64,000 bases of DNA from the NCBI GenBank assembly GCA_008360975.2, contig CM039184.1, forward strand, positions 30,739,797 to 30,803,796. The letters run 5' to 3'. The position numbers and the translations under genes were made by a program. The notes below the pieces were generated by a model that made no database searches, had not been told where the DNA came from, and saw nothing but the letters and a program-made list of their open reading frames with translations. How positions within the stretch are numbered: position 1 is the first letter of the stretch; each line of letters begins with the position of its first letter. This DNA comes from Lichenostomus cassidix (lineage: Eukaryota > Chordata > Aves > Passeriformes > Meliphagidae). Shown here piece after piece: positions 1 through 11,600 of this stretch.

Positions 1-1266
1 TTTTGAGGATTGTTCTTTCTTTTTTGGTCCACTTTAACATGTGTTTATCCTTACATGTCTAATTGTCTGTTCATTTTCTTGATTTTAGTTTAAATATTTC
101 CTCGATTTGGCTTTTTCCTTGAAGGGAGCACTGTGGATTCACATGTAAACTCATTGAGTAAACAAACTGCAAACAGTTCAGGAGGCTCTTGATGTCCACT
201 GAGGAAAATTTCTTAATCCAGGTGATAGCCCAAAAGTATTGCCATTCTGCTATCACACATCAATTTCTCTCTGACTTTTAAGTTGGCTTTGACAATTCTC
301 TAACACAAAGGTTTCATAGCTGAGTTACTGAGACACCTTCCATTCTCACAACTTTATAAACTGTATCTTTTTAGAGTACATTCTATTAAAGTAAGATTTA
401 ATTGTCAATGTTTATATGTTTGGTACCATCTCATGTTCAAATATTTAAATAACTGTCTAGTGAACATTCTATGAACTTTGCACTTTTGATATTCAGCTAT
501 TCATGTTGGGAGGTCTGCTTTTTCTTCTAGAAGCTTAGGTGCTGTAAAACAAAAATTGCAATGCCTCAAATATGAAAGACAGTTTTCAACTTGGAAAGAG
601 TCATGTTGAAAAAGCAGGATGTCGTATTCCCAAATGTTATTTTAACCAAAGCCATTATTATCATACCCATAATCATACACAGTCATAAAAATACTGTTAC
701 AATCTTTAGTCAGTGAAAAGACTGGAAATGGCTGGTTAGAAAGAGATATCATTAGCAAAGCTTATCTTTTTGGTTACTTTTAAAGAAATGTACTTTCTAC
801 ATTCCAGTGGCAGCTTTGAGTCAAGCACACTGGTGAGTCTTTATTTGATTTAGTCAAAACACCCAGCTGGAACAAACAGCTGGAGAAAGCTGAGGGAAAT
901 GAGGGAGGCAATGAGCAAGTTTGCTCTGACTGTGGCTTTCCTCCACACCAGCTGCAGGACAGCTGGACAGGAACACCAAAGCACCCAGTGGCACAGGGTA
1001 CTTTTTACAGAAGAGGTGAAAGTGTTTAAATGAGATCAGAGCTAACTAAATACTGCTGCTTGTACACCACTGTCTTCAGCCAATCTACTGTCCCATCTAC
1101 AAAAAAAAACATGTAAGGGGAAAATAGTCATCCATTAGTCCCTCCTCTTCTGTGTGCCTTTTTCTTGTGGAAAAGTGAAACTCATTGTCTGTGTTCCCCT
1201 CCCTAGCTGCAGCCTGAGACCTAGCAGGAGAGTTATGATCACTCCGCAGCTGGGAGCTGTCACTAC

Positions 1267-1327
1267 AGCCAAATTTTGTACAATACCTTTAGCTTAGAGC
1301 CAAATTTTGTAAAATACCTTTAGCTTA
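1267..1327. repeat. 31-bp tandem duplication, two copies
   Basis: A unit beginning AGCCAAATTTTGTACAATAC at 1267 is repeated from 1298 with one visible substitution (C to A). The second copy runs to about 1327. The period is 31 bp. It looks like a recent local duplication; no function is evident. Confidence 0.85.
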
Positions 1328-4300
1328 ACTTGGCAGAACTGGTTTCTGTTTTGAGACTCTTGGTGGATATACATTTGCACTGAGGAAAAGAAAGGTTTCT
1401 GCACTCTTCCTGTAGTAAAACCCTCCAGGTGAGACTATGTAGTTCAGAGAGTTTTTCCAACAGAGGAATGTCTCTCCCCTTTCTCCAAAAGCAAGTGTCA
1501 GTAATCGCAGCTCAGCTGCAGCTGTGCTGACAAAAAGGGTCTGGAAAGGGAAACGAGAAGTCAGGAGGTCCTACAGCACAGGTGCCTGCGTAGTTAGCCT
1601 GGCCCTTTAGGTCAGGTGTGCCAGGCTCTTCAGGTTTTGGGAGGTAGATCCTATTAAATCTGTCATTGTGAAATGGAAAGAGTAATCTTTTTCAAAAAAA
1701 GCCCATTTTTACAGCACTGTTTGAGGCACAAGTGTATGAGATAGAGAGATAGATAAAGGTACTGCAGTACAGCTGAATGTTTGGAAAGAGCTGCTGTAAA
1801 TGAGATCTTTTCTATCTTTCTGTGCTTAGACAGTCTTGTGCTGCCTTTAAAAGGTCCTTTAGTCTGCTTTGGTCTGAACTCAGGGAACCTGGATGTAGGT
1901 GTTAAATGAGGAATATGTCCTCCAAAGGTAAGAGTTGCCCTGCAAAATGAGAATGTCTTATTCTCAGTTGTACTGTCTGCAAAGTCTACAGGCAGAGCTT
2001 TGAAAAAAGTGTTAATTAAATATAATTAAGCCAATTATGTTTGTTTGCACAGCTAAATCTTTTGGATTGTATGATTTATGTTCATAATGAAGGATTTAGA
2101 TTTTAAATGCTGTGTTCTGAAGCCTTATCTGTACATTAGTTATTCACATAGCTATAATGCGAAACCTAGAGTTTGGTTATCAAATGGCTGAGAAAACAAG
2201 AGGGTCACTTCTTGAGGTGTCATTTCTAAATATGAACTATATAATCTTCATGACTGCAGATGGCAACATGGGCCCAGTTTTACTTTCAGTGTTTCCTGTT
2301 TCACTTTTTGTATTTCACTAAACCAGCAAAACAGCTGACAATCTAGGCAGTATTTTCAGCTGAAAATTTGCTTTGTCTTGTGGGTCTTTTATTTGATGCA
2401 GGACATAAAGCATCCTTGAAAGCATTCCTAATTAAACCAAGGAAAATTTCAGCATGAGGAAAGAGTAGAAATATATCTGAGACCCATACTACTCAGTACT
2501 TGAAGAAGCAACAGGTAGACTTTGACTGAATCTCTCTGCCTCGTGTAGGCTAAAACTTAGAGATACAACTTCTCTCCTACTATCCTGCATCTGCTTGAAG
2601 TTCTCAGTTGTACCATTGAGCCAGAGATTGGTGCACAATATTTGTTAACCTTCAAAGGAGTAGCTGCAGCCTGTGAATAAGTCTGCCTTTTCTTCAAGCT
2701 GAAAAGGAATTCTAAATTTTTTCTGTATTAGCATATTTACAACTTAGTGTATTTTTATTTTTAATAATGAAACTTACAGTGGTGATGCAGGCAGATTTGT
2801 TTATTTCTGTTGTATTCCTTCTACTGGCACCTAATGTGACCAATAGCAAAAGGACAACAAGGTGCTAGAACTTCACTAGCAACTTCTTTGAAATTGTCCA
2901 ATAATTGCAGTCATTTAATTCTAAGTCCTAATTTAATTCTAAGTTCAAACTCTTCTTGATAACAAATGGCAATTATTTGGATTGAATGAAACATTAATGT
3001 ATTTTGTTAGTTTGTGGTTTGGTGGCACAACAATTGTCGAATGTTTGGAGGGGGTTGTCCCCCAGAGGTCTGAAAATTAATTTCCTTCAGTTTAGATACT
3101 CTTTAGACTGATTTTCAGTCGTAGAATTGCTGTACTTTTATTAAGTACAAATAAAAGCAAATATGAATTGCTGTAATTAGAAATAAAAGTAAATACTGAC
3201 CATCCCAATGGTGTCCAATGCCTTCTCAAGGTTGTTTGGAAAACAATGAAATTCTGATGAGTGATTTCTTTGCTGTGTAAGGAATTAGCATATAAAGCCT
3301 ATTGTTTTCTTGAAAAGAGTTCTTAAACACCAAAGTTCCGTAACTTTTGCCATTTTAGTCAGGAGGGAAATAACTGTTGCCTTTCTAACACCCAGATATG
3401 TTTCTTTTAATAAGAAGTTAAAAATGCATTCAAGTAAGGGAAGCCAAAACTATTTGTCAAATGCTAGTCTCTCCTTCTTTTTCTGCTCTGCATTCCACGG
3501 TTCAGCAATGTGTGTGTTTGTAACTCTAGCTTCCTGGTTTAAATGTAATTACACTGAGAGAATGGGCTGAAAACTGCTGCTGCTTCTCTATGTGTTAATA
3601 TGAATGTGTAAGAAATTTAGAAGAGGGAAGATCTCAGTGGATTTTCTGTAGAGCAAGTGTTTGTTTGCAGCAAAATTAACTTTAATGAGTATTGTTGCTA
3701 AAGGTCCTTGAAAAAGAGAAAGGCTGAAAAGTGACAGCTCCCCCTTGGGCTGAACTTCAGAAAATATATGTGAGTGGTATGTACCACACTGGGGGGTTCT
3801 CTGTTTACTCTAAGGTAGAATATTTTGAATTTTTGTAGTGGGTCAGACTGCCTGTGGAAGAAAAATCTTGCTTGATTTATTATATTATCAGGTGAAATGA
3901 TCTATGCCAAACACATGTATGTTTCCTACACATCTCAAGTAGTTGTGACTAGATTAGAAGCACAAAGCCACAGAAGAGACTATACAAGAAAGCAAATCCT
4001 ATCTTTAGAATCTAAGTTCTGCCTCATCCTGCACTGAAGAGGTAAAGCTTTTATTTTACTTGTCTTTTAAGGAATATTTCACTTATTCTTCACTTTCTTG
4101 GTTCAGTTTCTTCTTCTATTTTCTCACCTTGGAAGAGCTTTTCAGCTCAGCCATTAGCCCTAGAGTATGTAGGAGTTAGATTAACTCTTAAACAAGATTA
4201 ACCCTTGAAGCAACTGTGTTCTTACTTGATATGCTCAAAAGCTAGTCCCCACCTTATAAAAGAAATATTTTATGGGCACTTAATCCGTTTGATCTGGTTT

Positions 4301-5071
4301 TGCCTGTACACTGGTGCCGTTATAGTAGATGTCAAAATACTTCTTGGGGTTTCCATAGACAACAACCTTTTTTAAACCCCTCTCTGTTTTGTATTCTTTT
4401 ATATTAGAAATCAAGAGACTGGCAGTTCATAATGTCTATTTTGTAGACAACTTTGCCATAGCAACAACGTGGACTTAGCTTTTGACTACAGTAGAGGTTT
4501 TCCTTATTTTCTAAATTCACCATTTTGTGGATGTGTTCAGATATGCATGTATTTCCTTAGTCTGAGAAGTTCTTTTCCTTCAATATCTGACATTGCTGCT
4601 AACAGGTTACCAGTGCTTTCTGTCACATTGTCATCCTGACAAGCTGCTGAATCTAACAAGCTTTAAAAAAAAAAAAATTAAAAATCTGAAACATTGAGTC
4701 CACATAAAATTTAGCTCCTCTCTCAAATTCATCTCAACAGACCAACTTGTTTTGAAACATGTCTTGCTGTGCTGCTAAATGTTAGCCTTCACATCATAAA
4801 CCAGACTTTAACTGTGTAACTGTTTACATGATGGGGAATACCATGATCTACTGGTGACAGTAAAATCAAGGGCCAGTAGGAATGTCTCAAAGTATTCAAG
4901 AGAAAAGTCTGTGAAAAACTTTTCCTCATAAAGAATATGTTTTTAGACACCTAACATTAGTCATGAAGAGTGGTTAGTGTGTAAAAATAGTGGCATGATG
5001 GTAATGGAAATGAATTACATTGTGCATTTTTCTGTATTTCAGTGAGTGACTGGATTGCTACAAAGAGACTG

Positions 5072-5082
5072 TATTTATAAAT
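5072..5082 (+). promoter_or_regulatory. Possible TATA-like element of RXFP1
   Basis: The string TATTTATAAAT lies about 500 bp upstream of the RXFP1 start codon, with no CpG island nearby. A start site 25-30 bp downstream would give a 5'UTR of roughly 480 nt. This is inference from motif and position only; such strings are frequent in AT-rich DNA. Confidence 0.2.
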
Positions 5083-5104
5083 TTCACTTCCCCTCAGCCG
5101 AAAA

Positions 5105-5583
5105 ACCTCCAGTTTTCATCTAAACTACAGAAAACATTTGGTTTCAAACAGATTAGAATAAATAAAGCTGTGCTTCTCAAACCTCTTGCAGCATTGCAAT
5201 TTTAGGCAGGGAAAAAAAAAAGAAGGAAAAAGACTGGACTATTGATGAGAGTCGTTGGGACCTGGCTGTGTTTTGTGCAGCAGGAGCAGCAGCTTGCCTT
5301 GGGGCAGCCCTGCATCCTGCAACAGAGCAGATCCCATCCTGTGAGACAGAGCCTGAGGAGACTGTGTGATCCTGGAAACTTTCATGTGCCTGTGTGCCAG
5401 AGAGGGAGAGAGAGAGACCTCGAGCAGAGGCGAGGAGGGGAGGAAGGCAGGGAGAGAGGGGAGCTTGCTTCACGCACTGCTGAAGGCTCTCAGAGGCAGC
5501 CTGCTCGAGCAGCACTCCGGCCACTGTGCAATTCAAAGGACAACATTCATTGACTTTATTCACTGAATTGCTGAAGGACAGAT
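5105..5583 (+). other. RXFP1: Presumed RXFP1 5' untranslated region
   Basis: This stretch sits between the TATA-like string and the RXFP1 ATG. It is more GC- and purine-rich than its surroundings, with a GAGA-rich tract near 5401-5460. An upstream reading frame from ATG 5245 ends at TGA 5551-5553, 30 nt before the main start. The transcript start is not known, so the left boundary is a guess. Confidence 0.35.
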
Positions 5584-5632
5584 ATGACATCCAACTGCTG
5601 CTTCTATATGCTCTTGCTTATTGGTACCAAGG
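5584..5632 (+). CDS. RXFP1: RXFP1 exon 1: start codon and signal peptide
   Basis: ATG at 5584 is preceded by G at -3. It encodes 16 codons plus one base, beginning MTS as in human RXFP1 and followed by a short hydrophobic core with two Cys. The donor is GTAAGT at 5633. It joins in phase 1 to the LDLa exon. Confidence 0.85.
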
Positions 5633-8600
5633 GTAAGTGTCCCTGGCTTGTTTTCTTGTTTTCAACACTGCAAAGCAGAGAGCTGGTAAACTTCGGGAGC
5701 GGATTTCTTTAAAAAGCTATAATATGTCAGTGTTATTTTACATTTCTTCATGTCAATTATTTTTCAATAGAATTGAAGTGTAATGCAGTCTCTCAAGGTT
5801 ACTAGCTACATGTCAGGGTCAGATGGTATTGCACTTAATGCCTTGATAGTTACTATGAATAATTATGAGCTGAAATTTAAAAATGAGAAACGGCTTAAAT
5901 ATTGCATAAGTACTTGCTGTAAATATTTATTGAAGGTACCTACAGGACTGACTCATCTCAGGTGCCATAAAATCTGCATTTTAGACTCAATTCAGTAGTT
6001 TGAAGTGATACTGTGAAAGTACTACTAGAATTGGTATCTCTCAAAGGGCAGATTGTTTTCAGGTAATAGGAATTTTCAGCATGATAGGCAGTACAGCATG
6101 CAGGAGGGAGACTGAATTAAATTTCAGAGATTTTTAAGATACAAATCACTTCAGTGTGGTGAGAGTTACTTTAGTAACTCTGCTTACTTTAGTAATGTTT
6201 CCTTCATTTCATTTGAGTACCCTGTTTGTAAGTTCTGCTTATGACTTGGTAAAGCTGTCCCTGTGAAGTTGCTGATGCTATTCTATATGTTGAATGTTCC
6301 GATTGATTTTCATTTTCTTTGGTTGTAATTATTATAAATGGCTTTCTGTTGCACAATGTCAATACTAAAGTAGTGTTTCACTAATTGTGTAGATGAAAAT
6401 AGCTACTCAATAATATAAACAGTTTTGTTAAATTAATAGGAGCAAAAAGTTGAATTCTGTCACCTTCTTCTGCATGGTGCAACAGCTTGCTCTCTCTTCT
6501 GCTTTTAAATGAAACCTCTTTGGGTTTGTGTGTTCATACAATGCTGCTTAAGATAAGATTTTTAAGGGGTGTTGCCCACACTAAGAGTTTGGGAAAAAGA
6601 GCTCCACACACAGTTATTGTTATAGTTGCAAAGCTCAGTTTAAATCAGTGGGAAAACTGTGCAATTCTTTTATGTTTCAGAGGAATACATAATATGCAAG
6701 CTGCATGCATGAAAAAACAGTGATATTAATGGATTTGAAATTAAGGAAGCAACGATAATGAGACTGTATCAAACCTGTGAACAAGGTCTGGTTTCATATG
6801 CACCTGCATTATCCATGAGCTATAATTCAATATTTGAAGGTAGTACTTCCATTTACACAGAATAAAACCTAAGTGTTTCCAACAAATTAAGCCTTTAACA
6901 TTACTGTTTTCTATGCCAGAACATTAAAACATAGAAATAGTCATAAAAATGCGCAAGTCGTTGTTATAATTTCTGCTGTTAAATTTATGTCTGCTATGGA
7001 GTTTATAAAACCTATTAGAATATATTAAACTATATTGCAAAACAGGATAGCAGATGAGGATTGTGAATGACTACATGCCTACCAGTTATGATAGCTATTA
7101 CCTTTTTGGGTGTTCATTGGCTCCTCATATCCAGTGTATTGTAAGAAAACCACATGGCTCATCTAGATTTCTTAAAGACAGAAGCAGTGAATTCACAGAT
7201 TAAAGAACATGCATGCCTGGAGTCTCTGCCACCTGTTAGTGCTCTGCTTTGCACCAAAATTCATTCCTGTTCAGTGCCACATCTCCTCACCTTGCTCTGT
7301 GCACAGCTCACGGCTTCACTGCCTTTCAGAGTGTTAGCCAGCAGTGTGAATTGTAACCACACCTACAAGCTGGCTGATTTCATCTGCTCAACAGACTTAA
7401 ACTTTGCTCAAGCCTTTAGGCTAGCTGATATTAAACATTCCTGGAGTAAGTATAGCTGTTCTTAGAAAATGCACATTTTTATTTTTTTGTGAAAGGCTAC
7501 AACTTCAGCTGTGTTTTGTTGTCGAGTTTCTTCGTGCTGATGTTTTGGGGGGTTTTTGGGGCTGGTTTTTCTTTTTGGTTTTTTGTTTGTTTGTTTTTAA
7601 TTTCTACAACATCACAGAGCCTCCTAATTATTTTAAAAGTAAAATAAGGAATATATATTGCACTGCTTTTGCCTGACCTACCTGTATCCATTCAACCCAT
7701 GCCTCTTTAATTTTCCTTTCAACAGCTAAAGTAGTACTCAAATATCTTCAATAACTTTTTTTATTTTACTCTCTCCCTCGAGATTCTTCTTTAAATCTTT
7801 TTTTTTAGATACATGAAAAGCTTTCCTTCCAAAATCTAAATAATCAAACTAATTTAAGCAATCAAGCTTTTTATGCACTGGCAATTGCTTGGCTACCTTC
7901 CCACGTGGAATACACTATTCCAGGTGGAGAGTTTCTTTGAAAACAAAGCAACATCTATATAATGTTTTTTTTGTCAGCACAACAGCAGTGATTATAACAT
8001 AGAGAAAAGTAAATTTCAGGCTCTGGTTGTGGAACTGGCAGCACTGGATGGGTAGCCAGGGTGGCTTAGCCCCCCGTGCAAAGCTAGGACATCACTTCAG
8101 GTGTGGCTGGCATTGCACTGGCTGCTGCTGCTGCTGCTGAATCTTTTCTCTTAGCAAAATAATCAGCTGTAGTTGCTGCAACAACTGCAGTGCAGGGTTG
8201 TGCCTTTAGCATCCCTTTGATTAGCTTTGGGGGGAAGAAAATCTATTTTATCCTCCTGAACTTTGGCTAAGTGACAGAATCTCAAACAATTCATTTATCA
8301 ATCATCAACCAAAACAGAAGAACATTAGTATTGAAAAGCATTCCAAGTGAGTTCCAAAAGGGATTTTGCAGGCTCTGAGTGAAAAACAATTACAACTCTT
8401 ACTATTTTAACCCTTTATGCTCTGTGTCTCTACCTGAGGTTTCCAGTCCTATTTTTGCTTGTACCTGAAGTTCCCTTAGCCTTCTCTTTCTGTTCTCCCC
8501 TCATATTTTTTTCCTTCCCTTACCCTCACTTTAAAATACCAAGGAAAACTTCCTTTAAACCATCTGAATCTCATTACTTGTCATGCAGGTGACATCTGTT

Positions 8601-11600
8601 TTCAAGGCCAAGGTCTTTTATACCAAATGCTTTCTGTCAAACGTGGGAAAGAGACCATCCTGAATCTTTGGAAAAGTACAAGTTTATGACTGTGCAGGAA
8701 AGTGCTCCTGTTTACATAGTTTGTAACATATTTTAAGATTCCTTCCAGTTTTGTAAATAAGTGAAATTACTTCAGCTCTTTGCACAAGTTCAAATAATTA
8801 TTGTGTAACAATAATATTTGGTTGTTTCTTTCATTTAACTTGGGCATAATCTGACTGGTTTTCCTGTAGTTAGAAGAGAGATGTGCATCTTGTGGGTGTA
8901 TAAATATGAGTAATGCAGAAATCACTATATTTACAGAAAATCAGAGATTCAGGGTAGATTTCCTGAGGAAAATTTGCTCTAATATCAGTTAGAGGGTAGT
9001 GAAAAATCTACACACTGGTAAACTGAAGCTTTGAAAGTTAGATCCTGCAACTGCTGTTTGAGCAAGAATGTTTTCACCTCCTCATTAACAGCACCAGGAG
9101 CTACCCAATTTGAAAAGCCGTATCGACTGTTTATAGAAGCTCTACTAGGCTTGAACCATTTGCTCTGAAATTTTATGTGCAATCTGTGGACCTTGAGCAA
9201 GAAGACAAGCAAAACTTTACCAAATTTTTTTCTGATTGTGAGGAATTGGTATTTCGCCTACATTGATCAATTTGGAAAATCTTGTATAAAGTAAAGCCTT
9301 TTCTTAAACAAATTAGTGCTTTTGAAGTATTTCTCTGCAATATCACTGTGCCTGAGAGACAATCCTCTAATGGGCCATCCCACTAGAGCTGATGAGGTTG
9401 CAGTAAAGTGAAAATAGCCTTTTCTACTAGATGTTACTAGTTGCTGGAGACCAGTGTGGCACTCAGAGGAACTGCAACCACTCATCTCAGCATGGGTTTT
9501 CTGTTGGGTGCATGACTTTGGAGCCATCAAATCAGAGTTTGAAATGGCTGCTACAAGGCTGGGAGCTCAGGAAGCTGAGAGGATCAGGAAGTCATCTTGG
9601 TTGTGTCTGAAAGACAGAGGAGGTGAAAATGTATTGGGAAGGACTGAACAAGGAGAATCGCTGGCATTGAAGGGACAGGTAGATGTGACAATAAAACACC
9701 AAGGAGAGGGAAAAGGCTAAAGCTGCTTAGAGAGGGAAAATAGAAATCAGGAAGTCTATTAGTCTGGGAGAGTAGAGACTGGGGAAAGGAATATGAGAGG
9801 GGGAGCCAGCAGGGAACAATAAATTATTTAAAGGAGAAGGACAGGGCGTTCTGAGAGAGGGGAGTGAACATCTGAAGAATGAAGTCAGAGAATGGTGAGA
9901 TCAGAACTAGGATTCTGTACAGAAAGAAGTGGATGATGGGAAGTAGCTAGTGATTAAACAAGAAAGGATGGGAGTGAAGCAGCCAGGGGAGGCAAAGATG
10001 AGGTTGAGCAGAAAAAGGAGCTGTGCTTGGCAGGGTGAACACTGTGTTACAAAGCCAGAATGAAACTCAAGATTGTCCTGTGAGTTACAGTCTCCTTTCA
10101 AAATGTCTCCTCCTGAGTAAGAGCTCTGCTCAGAGGCTGGAAACTAGAGCTATCAGATCATTCTACCCTCCCAAAAACCAAAGGTCTGGAGAGCTAAAAT
10201 ATCTGAGCTAGTAATGCAGCATGGTGTCCTGTTATAAAATGTTGGAGGAAAACTGATTTCCTCTTCTAATAGTTAATGTTACTTCTGTCAGAAAGTTATT
10301 AATTTTGTAAACTCAGTGCTTAGGAATTTAGGCAAAGGATGCAGGCTTAATTTGTCCTATGTGCCTATATTGAGTTTTCTTCAGGTTATAGCTCCACAAA
10401 AACTTGTGCTTTGGGTCCTGTATTAAAAGGATGAGCCAAAAATTATGGTGAATTATGCTGCCTGTGTGACTCCTTCTTCATTTGCTGTAGAAGATAAAAT
10501 GTGGATGAGGCTGGGAATTACAAAATTAAGGCAATTTCGTAAAGGAAACTGAATTCTGCTGTGGAAAATATTTCTCTTCCGGCTTCTTGCTTTGAATGCC
10601 TTACAAATGGATAATAATTATATAGCAGATTTTCTGGGGTTTTTGGCTCGATCATCCTGATGTGGCAGTGTTCATGGCTGCCACTGGCACCTGTAAGAGC
10701 TGTGCTTTAAGTAGTCTGTGAAGCTGATTCTGAAAGTACAAACCTAAAAGTAGCATAAACCCCTGCCATACAAATGTTAATGTCTCAGCTCCCCATCTGG
10801 GCAATAATATCATATTCTAAACTGTAATCTAAGAAATCTGTAAAGACTTAAAAATGGAAGTCAAATTACTGTAGCTGTATGATGGACTAAGTAGGAATTT
10901 AATATTGTAGCTTCTAAGTGGGTAAACTGTAGACTGAGCAGCAAGATGCCAGTAATCCACTGGATCACTCACTAGAAGAGTAATCAAAGCATAGATAAAA
11001 TGCCTTCAGTATCATATGGAGGTGTGCTATCAGAAATGTATAAGATTTAGAGATCTTGAGCTTGAATTCAGATTTAGATGATATGTTGCTAATAATTGAT
11101 GTTGCACATAAAGTAGCTGCGTATAAGCAAAGTAATGCCCAAAATTCAGCTCACTCCCTGCTGTGTCTCCCCCACGTATCAATACAGCACTAGGAGTGGG
11201 AGAGGCTGTGCAATCACTGAGGCTCAAAGAGATGCACGTCTACCCAAGTAGGTGAACATTCTCTCTTTCTCCTCAGTTCTGCAGAAGAAATAACTGGCTT
11301 GACATGGGAAAAGAGACTTTTCTTGTCACAGACCTGATTGTCAATATTATGCTCAATGGAGGGGCAAAGACATAGTGCTTGGAAGGGTGCAAGTGGTATT
11401 TTGTAACTTAGAAATATATTTTTGCTCCGTTTCATTTTGGTTTTCAGTTGCAATTAAAAAAAATAGATAGGAATAGATGAGCTCTTCTTTGGAATAAGCT
11501 AAGAGGAGCATCCATTAATGAAACTCAAGTTCTGCCACTGTCATAGCTAAAGCCAAAATTCATGTGTATGGGGGGAAAAAAGGACCATATTAAAGAATTT

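Larger units (their letters stand above)
1..5100. other. Intergenic region upstream of RXFP1
   Basis: No coding exon, RNA gene or recognisable transposon was found on either strand. Open frames here are short, lack splice context and resemble no family I know. The DNA is AT-rich with short A/T runs and one 31-bp tandem duplication, listed separately. In human the gene to the left of RXFP1 is TMEM144; none of its exons is visible here. Distal regulatory elements may exist but cannot be called by eye. Confidence 0.6.

Noticed and set aside
5177..5590. 137-codon minus-strand frame over the RXFP1 5' region
   Set aside because: It is antisense to the leader and start codon, ends in a poly-Phe/Ser stretch from the adjacent A run, and shows no domain or splice context.
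7154..7465. 103-codon + strand frame in RXFP1 intron 1
   Set aside because: Composition and residues look random; no homologue recognised and no splice sites in the right phase.
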